Under the pieces are notes generated by a model, which was given only the letters and a program-made list of their open reading frames with translations, had not been told where the DNA came from and did no database searches. Of a DNA stretch of 30,569 nt, positions 24,547 to 30,569 are shown piece after piece. The stretch's first letter is position 1. The number at the start of each line of letters is the position of its first letter. Source of the DNA: Sva-07 sp031426215. Lineage in GTDB: Bacteria; Actinomycetota; Acidimicrobiia; Acidimicrobiales; Ilumatobacteraceae. Position numbers and translations under genes: made by a program. The DNA is taken from contig JANPKU010000131.1 of the NCBI GenBank assembly GCA_031426215.1, forward strand, positions 1 to 30,569, read 5' to 3'.

Positions 24547-26327
24547 CAGTTCCTCCGGAGTTCGCGCAGATTGGATCCCAAGAAGAACGCAGCGGCTCCG
24601 AGCAGGATGCCCACGGCAACCATACGCCAGCTCGCCAGCACGCCGAGCACGAGGAGCCAACCGGCCGCCACGACAGCAGCGCCTGCAACCACGCGGAGCA
24701 CGTACGACCTGAGGTGTCCCCGCGTGATGGCCTCGATGCCCATCACGATCGCAACGACGATGAGAGCACCGACCGTCAGCGACGGCCAGTCGGAATCGAC
24801 GAACACGGCAAGGGCGACGAACAGCAGCGGGGTGCTCAGCGTCGCCCAGAGACGAAGGAGCCGACGACGTTCGCGTGACTCCGTGGGCAGCGGCACCGCT
24901 CGGCGGCGGAGGTGTGCATGAGGGTGGGGCTCGACGAGGTCTGCCGGCGCCTCCAGGACCGCACGGAGTCGTCGGCGTTCATCATCAGCCGACGTCGCCT
25001 GCGCGCCGAGGGTGACGAGTTCTCGCTCGAGGCCGTGAGTCAGAACTCCATCGGTGATCGAATCCGCTCGCAGCCGACGCCGCTTCTCGTCGCGCTCGGC
25101 CTCGATCTGGGCGACCTCGATGTCGAGATCGACCAGGCGCGAGGCAACGGCTGCGTGGAGATCCGCAGCATCAGGGCTCACCGCATCGAGCGCCGCCCAG
25201 CCGACCGGATCGGACCATGAGGTACGCACGGTTCCGTTGCGCTCGTAGCGCGGTCCCGCCGGGCCTCGTTCACCGCCGAAGCGATCGTTGGTGTCGTCAC
25301 CCCAGAGACCCGTGTACTCACGCACCCATGGCGTTTCGTCGTCGATCACGACCTGTCGCCACGGCGTTTCGGTGCCGACGCCGATCGAAACGCCATCACC
25401 ACGCGCGTACTCGACGTAGGGAACGCCGATGCCCGAGTCGGCGTCGCCCGCTGTCGTCCACGGTTGCAGAAACCGCGAGACGGCACCGACCACCGATCGC
25501 ACACGACCGAGTCGCGTCGAGTGAACCGTCACGAGGTATTCGCCCGCCAAGACCGCGCCCGCGTGCGAGCCGAGTCCGGCGTGGACGACGGGATGTTCGC
25601 CCACCAGGCTCAGATCAGGGTCGTCCCACCGGCGCCGGAGATCGGCGCCGACCTCGTCGTGGGCCGAGAACGCCACCCAGGCGGGGGTCGGCTCGGTCTC
25701 GCCGACCAGGAAGACGGTGACCTGTTCCCAGTCGCCCTCGTGGTCGTTGACGCCATACGCACGTGACCGCCAGTCGTTGAAGAACGAGAAGTACCAGTAC
25801 TGCAGCACCGTGTAGCCGGCGCTGTGGAGCACTCGGCCGTAGTACGGGTGGTCGCCGTGGTCGGGACGGTCCCGATCGAGTATCGCCGCGGCGGCCTGAG
25901 CGCCTCGCGGCGTCCTGCCCCGCGTCACCAGCGATGCCCGTGCAGCGGCGTCGACGAGTCGCGTCACCACGCCGACCCGGCCCAGCCGTGTCTCCGCCCG
26001 GAAACGCGGACGGTCGTGGCGATGCTTCCAGAGCACCGACTGCTTCCACGTGGCAGGTTCGGCGACCAGACGGAGGTAGTGGCGAGCGACGACGCCGTTG
26101 GACTGTCCGACGAGCCCATCGAGGTCCAAGGTGCCGGCAGCAGCGAGCCGACGAACGCGGCCCGGCCCCGTTCGTTCCCACAGTTCGCACGCACCGACGA
26201 ACGCCTCGACGGACGCCGGGAGGAAATACTCTCCCTGGTTGAAACGGATCACCGGTTCGAACCGTTCGAGCAGGTGCGCGGCTACGTGCGACCCAACGTG
26301 CGTCGGCTCAGGATCCGGCGCCGTCAT
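24546..26327 (-). CDS. Vps62-like protein with coiled coil and C-terminal membrane helices
   Basis: A 593-residue protein. The central part holds LQYWYFSFFNDW (175-186) and YGVNDHEGDWEQVTVFL (191-207), the hallmark of Vps62-type domains. A charged, probably coiled-coil region (about 400-480) has heptad-like Leu/Ile spacing (RLVDLDIEVAQIEAERDEKRRRL). Four hydrophobic helices end the protein (about 490-585). The N-terminal 170 residues are unrecognised. The ATG at 26327 begins 7 bases after a TACATT -10-like hexamer. The frame stays open upstream, but without homology. The stop is coupled to the flippase gene. Function is unknown; tight pairing with a flippase suggests an envelope role. Confidence 0.78.
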   Translation of the reverse strand: MTAPDPEPTHVGSHVAAHLLERFEPVIRFNQGEYFLPASVEAFVGACELWERTGPGRVRRLAAAGTLDLDGLVGQSNGVVARHYLRLVAEPATWKQSVLWKHRHDRPRFRAETRLGRVGVVTRLVDAAARASLVTRGRTPRGAQAAAAILDRDRPDHGDHPYYGRVLHSAGYTVLQYWYFSFFNDWRSRAYGVNDHEGDWEQVTVFLVGETEPTPAWVAFSAHDEVGADLRRRWDDPDLSLVGEHPVVHAGLGSHAGAVLAGEYLVTVHSTRLGRVRSVVGAVSRFLQPWTTAGDADSGIGVPYVEYARGDGVSIGVGTETPWRQVVIDDETPWVREYTGLWGDDTNDRFGGERGPAGPRYERNGTVRTSWSDPVGWAALDAVSPDAADLHAAVASRLVDLDIEVAQIEAERDEKRRRLRADSITDGVLTHGLERELVTLGAQATSADDERRRLRAVLEAPADLVEPHPHAHLRRRAVPLPTESRERRRLLRLWATLSTPLLFVALAVFVDSDWPSLTVGALIVVAIVMGIEAITRGHLRSYVLRVVAGAAVVAAGWLLVLGVLASWRMVAVGILLGAAAFFLGSNLRELRRN

Positions 26328-26410
26328 CGAGCGAAATGTACCAAGCTTCGCTCGCCCCCCGAGGCATCGATCACCGACGGCATCCCGGCCATCACGGCAA
26401 GCACAGCCAT
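26324..26410 (-). CDS. Possible 28-residue coupled small ORF
   Basis: An ATG at 26410 overlaps the MFS stop by one base (TGATG), and the TGA at 26324-26326 overlaps the ATG of the Vps62-like gene (ATGA). The predicted peptide has a short hydrophobic start (MAVLAVMAGMPSVI) followed by a polar tail. Both overlaps are of the kinds used elsewhere in this window. It could be a translated linker that passes ribosomes from one gene to the next, or chance in high-GC DNA. No family is recognisable. Confidence 0.3.
   Translation of the reverse strand: MAVLAVMAGMPSVIDASGGERSLVHFAR
26335..26340 (-). promoter_or_regulatory. Candidate -10 element for the Vps62-like gene
   Basis: TACATT on the minus strand fits TAnnnT and lies 7 bases before the ATG, the arrangement of leaderless actinobacterial transcripts. 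No convincing -35 is visible. It would allow the Vps62-like and flippase genes to be expressed apart from the MFS gene. Confidence 0.35.
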
Positions 26411-27612
26411 CACGACCCGCTCGTGCGGAGTGTGGTGAGAAACACGACGACTGCGGCCGGCAGGGTGACGATCGCCATCGCCTCGCCGACACCGATCGCT
26501 GCGGTGTCGGCCAGCGCGCCGACCACGAGCGGGGCCACCAGCCCGGCACCTCGCTGACCGATGAGCATCGACGCGAATCCCGAGCCGGGCGGGCCGGGCG
26601 ATCGGGCAGCGCGGTCGTAGAGCTGCGGGAACAGCACCGACGTCCCGAGCCCGGCCACGAGGAAGCCGGCGATCGACACCGCGGTGTTGGGGATCAACGT
26701 CGCCAGGACGGACCCGACGCCGACGATCGCGGCCGACAGTCGGAAGAGGTTCGTCGGGCCGACGCGCACCTGCATCCAGTCACCGCCGAGCCGACCAACC
26801 GTCATCCCGGTGGTGAACGTCAGGAACGCAAGGCCGGCGATCCCCGGTCGGGCACCGAGGTCTTCGCCGAGGCGAAACGACGCCCAGTCGCCGTTGGTGA
26901 TCTCGATCGTCATCGCCATTGCTCCTCCGATGGCGAGCAGCAGCGAGGCCGAGCCCATCGCACGTCGGCGCATCGGAGCGATGGTCGCAGCGCCGACGCC
27001 GTCGAGCTCGGACGACTCGTCGCTGTGCAACAGCCCGGGTGCCACGAACGCCAGGGCGGCAATCAGCAGTGCTGCAACAGCCGACAGGTGTACCGGGGTG
27101 CTGATGCCGGCGCGCAGTGTCAGCACGGTCACGATGCCGCCGGTGACCGTGCCGAGGCTCCAGAGCCCGTGCAGACGATTCATCACCGGCGTGTGTCGCC
27201 GCACGCTCAGCGCCGAGCCCTGCACGTTCATCGCCACATCGATGAACACGTCGAAGAACAGCAATCCGAACAGCGCCGCCACCAGCACCACCGGACCCGT
27301 CGAGAACCCGATCACCGGAAGGAACCCGATCGAGCAGACAGCGCCATAGATCATCACCCGACGGCTGCCGAACCGTGCGATCACCCTGGCTGTCAGCAAC
27401 GAGCCGATCAGACTTGCCGCGCTGCCCAGCGTGAGGACGAGCCCGAGCGTGCCGATGGAGATGTCGACGCGTTCGCGGATGTCGGGCAGGCGCGGGATCA
27501 CCGTGGCGTAGACGGCGCCGTTCGCGAAGAACTGGACCGCAACCGATCGCAGCGCCCGCCGATCGAGCGCTTGCTGTGAGCGATGCACGCGCTCACCGCG
27601 TGCATCGCTCAC
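26410..27612 (-). CDS. MFS transporter
   Basis: About 400 residues and roughly 12 membrane helices. It opens with RRALRSVAVQFFANGAVYATVIPRLPDIRERVDISIGTLGLVLTLGSAASLIGSLLTARVIARFGSRRV, and the loop after the second helix carries the GxxxxRxGxR-type MFS motif (ARVIARFGSRRVM). The sequence resembles the YbjJ/FucP-like group of small-molecule exporters, but the substrate cannot be named. I take the GTG at 27612 because it overlaps the methyltransferase stop (GTGA), the coupling style used throughout. A GTG at 27588 is an alternative start. Both starts fall within a 17-bp perfect hairpin. Confidence 0.88.
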   Translation of the reverse strand: MSDARGERVHRSQQALDRRALRSVAVQFFANGAVYATVIPRLPDIRERVDISIGTLGLVLTLGSAASLIGSLLTARVIARFGSRRVMIYGAVCSIGFLPVIGFSTGPVVLVAALFGLLFFDVFIDVAMNVQGSALSVRRHTPVMNRLHGLWSLGTVTGGIVTVLTLRAGISTPVHLSAVAALLIAALAFVAPGLLHSDESSELDGVGAATIAPMRRRAMGSASLLLAIGGAMAMTIEITNGDWASFRLGEDLGARPGIAGLAFLTFTTGMTVGRLGGDWMQVRVGPTNLFRLSAAIVGVGSVLATLIPNTAVSIAGFLVAGLGTSVLFPQLYDRAARSPGPPGSGFASMLIGQRGAGLVAPLVVGALADTAAIGVGEAMAIVTLPAAVVVFLTTLRTSGS

Positions 27613-27613
27613 A
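27575..27613 (-). repeat. Perfect 17-bp inverted repeat at the methyltransferase/MFS junction
   Basis: TGTGAGCGATGCACGCG and its exact complement are separated by 5 bases (27592-27596). The element starts 2 bases before the end of the methyltransferase gene and covers the first codons of the MFS gene. It could be an intrinsic terminator or attenuator, or an RNA fold controlling MFS translation. No T-run follows on the minus strand. Confidence 0.7.
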
Positions 27614-28901
27614 ACGGATCGAGCGAGGTGAGTCGGGCGATGGCGTCGCTGGCGGCGACGTCGACGACCCGGGCGATCGGGCGTCCGACGCCGAGTACCG
27701 ATGCGATCGGCCCGCCACGGATGGTTCCCGAGGTCAGCACCACGAACTCGATGTCCGGCGCGGTCTCGTGCGCAATGGCCGCCTTTGCGATCGTGCGCCA
27801 CACCGCGTCGATTCGCGTGAGCCCGGCACGAGCCGGCGTGTGAACGCCACCGAGTTCGAACAGCCGGGTTCTGCCGTCGGGGCCGTTCGCCCGGAAACTC
27901 ACGGTGACACCGGGCGCAACGCGAGCGTTCTCCTCGACGTCGACGAAACCGGCCTCGTCGAGCAGTGTGCGCGACATCTCCTTCAGCGTGCGCCGGTCGT
28001 GGGCAGCGACCGGCACCATCGAGGCCACTCGCTCTCGTGCTGCGCGGACGTAGTCCGAGTCGGTGTCGTAGCCGACGTAGCGGCGCCCGGTGTTGACGGC
28101 GGCGACCGCCGTGGTGCCCGAACCCATGAACGGATCGAGGACGACATCGCCGTCATAGGTGAAGAGTTGGATGCACCGTTCGACCAGCGCGACCGGGAAC
28201 GGCGCAGGATGCCCGACACGTGTGGCGCTCTCGGCGGGGATCTCCCAGAGGTCGAGGGTGGCCTCCATGAACTCGTCACCCGGGATGGTGGCAACTCCCG
28301 GGTCGCCAACCGATGCCGAACCTCGACCCACGCGGTCGAACCGACCCTTGCTCGCCACGATCACCCGTTCGGTCGTATCGCGCAACACCGGGTTGGCGGG
28401 AGATTGGTACGACCCCCAGGCACACGAACCGCTGGCACCTCGCTGCTTCTGCCAGATCACCTCGCCACGCAACAGCAGCCGGAGGTCGTCCTGCAGGATC
28501 GTGGTCACGTCGGCCGCCAGGCTGCGATACGGCCGACGGCCCAGGTTCGCCACATTCACTGCGATGCGCCCACCCGGCTCGAGCGTTCGCACGCACTCTG
28601 CCAACACGTCGCGCAGCATCGTGAGATAGTCGAGGTAGTCAGCAGGCACGTGACCTTCGCCGAGCGCTGTCTCGTATTCCTTGCCGGCGAAGTAGGGGGG
28701 CGAGGTGACGACGAGCGCCACCGACGCGTCGGGCACCGCTGCCATGTCACGGGCATCGCCGACGTGGATGACGTCGAGTTCGCCAGGGTGTCCGAGTGTG
28801 GTGTCGGCGCTGAGCTCGGGTGGAGCGAAGCGCGAATAGAAGTCGGTCGAGTCGTGCGACTCGCGCTTGCCGACACCGAACGACGAGGTAGAGGTTCCCA
28901 C
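27609..28901 (-). CDS. DNA methyltransferase (N4/N6, TSPPY type) with extra C-terminal domain
   Basis: A 430-residue protein. Catalytic motif IV is TSPPY (66-70), followed by the S-adenosylmethionine motif I in LDPFMGSGTT (255-264); this order is that of beta-class amino-methyltransferases. Supporting features are DYLDYLTMLRDVLAECVRTLEPGG, the AWGSYQSPANP loop and GHPAPFP (230-236). The last ~145 residues form a separate domain containing TRLFELGG, GLTRIDAVWRTIAKAAIAHE and EFVVLTSG. A comparable tail occurs in other actinobacterial methyltransferases and looks nuclease-fold-like, although no intact PD-(D/E)XK triad is evident. The GTG start at 28901 follows the SDR stop by 7 bases. No restriction gene is adjacent, so it may be a solitary methyltransferase. 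Confidence 0.88.
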   Translation of the reverse strand: MGTSTSSFGVGKRESHDSTDFYSRFAPPELSADTTLGHPGELDVIHVGDARDMAAVPDASVALVVTSPPYFAGKEYETALGEGHVPADYLDYLTMLRDVLAECVRTLEPGGRIAVNVANLGRRPYRSLAADVTTILQDDLRLLLRGEVIWQKQRGASGSCAWGSYQSPANPVLRDTTERVIVASKGRFDRVGRGSASVGDPGVATIPGDEFMEATLDLWEIPAESATRVGHPAPFPVALVERCIQLFTYDGDVVLDPFMGSGTTAVAAVNTGRRYVGYDTDSDYVRAARERVASMVPVAAHDRRTLKEMSRTLLDEAGFVDVEENARVAPGVTVSFRANGPDGRTRLFELGGVHTPARAGLTRIDAVWRTIAKAAIAHETAPDIEFVVLTSGTIRGGPIASVLGVGRPIARVVDVAASDAIARLTSLDPL

Positions 28902-28908
28902 GATCGAG

Positions 28909-29793
28909 TCAGCTCTCCGACGCGGCGACGGGCGCTGGGTTCGGCAGGTTGACGGTGGGATTGACACCGTCGGCGGCGCGTTGCACTCGTGCCACCGAGG
29001 CGTCACGAGTGGAGTCGTGCGTGAGGATCCAGAACCGACCGGCCTTGATGGCCGCAACGACTTCAGCTGCGACCCGACTCGCCGGGATGCCACCGTCGAC
29101 ACCGGCGCGGAGCGCCTCGTTGATGAACTGGGCCATCGGCGAATCGACCGTGTCCGGTTCCTTGCCCATCAGGTCCGTCTTGACGAACTCCGGGCACAGC
29201 ACGCTGGCGCCAACGGGCGATCCCGTCAGCTCGAGTTCGAGGAACAGGCTCTCGCTCAACCCGACCACGGCATGCTTGCTGGCCACGTAGGGGGCGATGC
29301 CGGGCGCACCGTTCAGACCGGCATGCGAGGCGGTGCTCACGATGTGGCCGACGCCCTGCTGCTGCATGATCGGCAGCGCTGCACGGATGCCGTACACGAC
29401 GCCCAACACGTTGACATCGAGCACTCGACTCCACAGCTCGACCGGGTCGGTCCACGCGTCTCCGACGCCGCCGATCCCGGCATTGTTGAACATCACGTGG
29501 ACCCCACCGAACTGCTCGATCGCATACTCGATCAGCGCGTTCATCTCCGGCTCGGCGGTCGTGTTGCAGATCATCGTGGCCACCGATGCGCCGTCCTCGC
29601 TCAATCGGGCCTCGACGTCACGCAACTTGGGGGCGTCGATGTCGGCGAGCACCACGCTCATCCCCTCGGCGATCATCGCCTCGGCGACGGCAAGACCGAT
29701 CCCGCTGGCGCCGCCCGTGATCACCGCCACGTTGCCGGGCGCGATCGCTGGCGGGCGCGTCGGTACGACGGTCTCGGTGTGCGACTCGGACAT
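28909..29793 (-). CDS. Short-chain dehydrogenase/reductase
   Basis: A 294-residue classical SDR. The cofactor motif is TGGASGIG (26-33), with Asp51 at the end of the second strand (VVLADID), suggesting a preference for NAD over NADP. NNAG lies at 103-106, Asn128 is in LDVNVLG, and the catalytic residues are in IVSTASHAG and Tyr169-xxx-Lys173 (YVASK). The substrate is an unknown alcohol or ketone. It starts at ATG 29793 and is the first gene of the minus-strand series ahead of the methyltransferase. It is divergent from the Old Yellow Enzyme gene, so the two oxidoreductases could serve one catabolic route. Confidence 0.93.
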   Translation of the reverse strand: MSESHTETVVPTRPPAIAPGNVAVITGGASGIGLAVAEAMIAEGMSVVLADIDAPKLRDVEARLSEDGASVATMICNTTAEPEMNALIEYAIEQFGGVHVMFNNAGIGGVGDAWTDPVELWSRVLDVNVLGVVYGIRAALPIMQQQGVGHIVSTASHAGLNGAPGIAPYVASKHAVVGLSESLFLELELTGSPVGASVLCPEFVKTDLMGKEPDTVDSPMAQFINEALRAGVDGGIPASRVAAEVVAAIKAGRFWILTHDSTRDASVARVQRAADGVNPTVNLPNPAPVAASES

Positions 29794-29841
29794 CGTCCAA
29801 ATCTAGGACGCCAGACCCCGGCGCCGACGGGATGGAACCCC

Positions 29842-29891
29842 GTTTGGGTTGCGCTTCCGGTGGGCCGGGTCACCCAAAATGCAACACAAAC
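29842..29891. promoter_or_regulatory. Imperfect inverted repeats in the SDR/OYE divergent promoter
   Basis: GTTTGGGTTGC (29842-29852) and GCAACACAAAC (29881-29891) are complementary over 10 of 11 bases. An inner ACCCAAA (29872-29878) also pairs with the first arm. They lie in the 152-base gap between divergent genes and could bind one regulator controlling both. The rest of the gap holds only a TACCGT hexamer 9 bases before the ATG at 29946. Confidence 0.4.
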
Positions 29892-29945
29892 GTGGTCTGG
29901 GTGGACATCGCACGGCCGGGGATGCAGCGGTACCGTTGGCGACGC

Positions 29946-30569
29946 ATGGCGTATCGGTACCTCTGGACTCCGCAGCAGCTCGGCCCCGTCGAGGTTCGCA
30001 ACCGGATCGTCTTCTCGGCGCACCTCACCAACTACGCGCGAGATGGACTCCCCACCGACCAGCACGCCGCGTACTACGGCGCACGCGCCGCCGGTGGCAC
30101 CGGCCTGATCATCACCGAGGAGCACTCGACCCACCCGACCGACTGGCCGTACGAGAAGCTGATCCACGGCTTCCACCGAGACGTCATCCCCGGCTACCGC
30201 AAGATCACCGACGCGGTGCATCGTCACCGGGTCCCGATCTTCGCCCAGATCAACCACAACGGCGGGCAGGCGTCGTCGATGTACTCGCGGCTTCCGGTGT
30301 GGGGGCCGTCGGCGGTGGCCGATCCGCTGTTCCGCGAGGTCCCCAAAGCGGTCACCCACGCCGAGATCGACGAGATCGTCGCCGGGTACGCCTTGGTCGC
30401 CGAGCATTGCGCAGAGGGTGGCTTCGACGGCGTCGAACTGCAGTGCTCACACAGTTCGATCGTGCGAGGCTTCCTGTCGCCAGCGACCAACTTCCGCACC
30501 GACGACTACGGCGGCTCGCTCGAGAACCGGGCCCGGCTGCTCGTCGAGATCGTCGGTGCCGTCCGCAAG
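29946..30569 (+). CDS. Old Yellow Enzyme family NAD(P)H:flavin oxidoreductase, N-terminal part (runs off window)
   Basis: The first 208 codons of an FMN-dependent reductase of the OYE/2,4-dienoyl-CoA reductase family. It opens with LGPVEVRNRIVFSAHLTNYARDG, then YYGARAAGGTGLIITEEHS, then FAQINHNGGQAS with the histidine and asparagine region of the active site. The diagnostic block GFLSPATNFRTDDYGGSLENRARL is present, preceded by QCSHSSIVR as in the larger FadH-type members. Those have C-terminal FAD and iron-sulfur domains; whether this one does cannot be seen. The ATG at 29946 is the natural family start. It probably shares a promoter region with the divergent SDR gene. Confidence 0.92.
   Translation, partial: MAYRYLWTPQQLGPVEVRNRIVFSAHLTNYARDGLPTDQHAAYYGARAAGGTGLIITEEHSTHPTDWPYEKLIHGFHRDVIPGYRKITDAVHRHRVPIFAQINHNGGQASSMYSRLPVWGPSAVADPLFREVPKAVTHAEIDEIVAGYALVAEHCAEGGFDGVELQCSHSSIVRGFLSPATNFRTDDYGGSLENRARLLVEIVGAVRK

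Noticed and set aside
26098..27579. Plus-strand open frame of 493 codons opposite the MFS gene
   Set aside because: Low-complexity Arg/His/Gln-rich translation with no family features; it crosses two genes on the other strand.
27609..29793. Complete restriction-modification or phage-defence island
   Set aside because: Only a methyltransferase is present; neighbours are an SDR and an MFS transporter, with no helicase, nuclease or known defence gene.

Overview
The window is high-GC DNA (about two-thirds G+C by eye) with many GTG starts, very tight gene packing (ATGA, GTGA and TGATG overlaps) and actinobacterial gene families: an MprA/MprB-like two-component pair, a P450 with a CxxHxxC ferredoxin, tandem crcB genes and large double-FtsX permeases. 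It looks like a chromosomal segment of an actinobacterium, possibly of the Acidimicrobiia/Ilumatobacter type; that placement is inference. I saw no rRNA, tRNA, CRISPR array, insertion sequence or phage gene. No gene-free stretch exceeds about 150 bases.

Region A (1-15 kb) is an ABC-exporter neighbourhood. The 3' end of a class III nucleotidyl cyclase overlaps a MacB/LolD-type ATPase gene. Three consecutive ~790-residue double-FtsX permeases follow, then a membrane-bound DesK/NarX-type histidine kinase. A perfect hairpin separates the kinase from a convergent minus-strand operon: a fourth double-FtsX permease, an FAD-dependent phytoene-dehydrogenase-like oxidoreductase, and a receiver-only response regulator. 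Four permeases therefore surround one visible ATPase. A TGCTGGCAC motif recurs at three gene junctions here, once as an 18-bp near-perfect palindrome.

Region B (15-19.7 kb) starts divergently with a lipoprotein carrying a complete-looking type 1 copper site. It is translationally coupled to a soluble protein with a C-terminal cyclic-nucleotide-binding domain. An MprB/MprA-like kinase/regulator operon on the minus strand and two overlapping crcB fluoride-channel genes follow. A 14-bp-stem hairpin ends the region.

Region C (19.7-22.1 kb) holds a minus-strand ferredoxin-P450 operon, divergent from a YaaA/DUF328 gene across a promoter that contains a GAACAATGTTC palindrome.

Region D (22.1-30.6 kb) is a long, nearly gapless minus-strand series: SDR dehydrogenase, a DNA methyltransferase with an extra C-terminal domain, an MFS transporter, a 28-codon coupled small ORF, a Vps62-like protein with C-terminal membrane segments, and a large flippase-type membrane protein containing a degenerate kinase-like domain. 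An Old Yellow Enzyme family gene runs divergently off the right edge.

The most novel-looking pieces are the four-permease/one-ATPase cluster with cyclase and cyclic-nucleotide-sensor genes in the same 16 kb, the coupled blue-copper lipoprotein and cNMP-sensor pair, and the Vps62-like/pseudokinase-flippase pair beside the methyltransferase.
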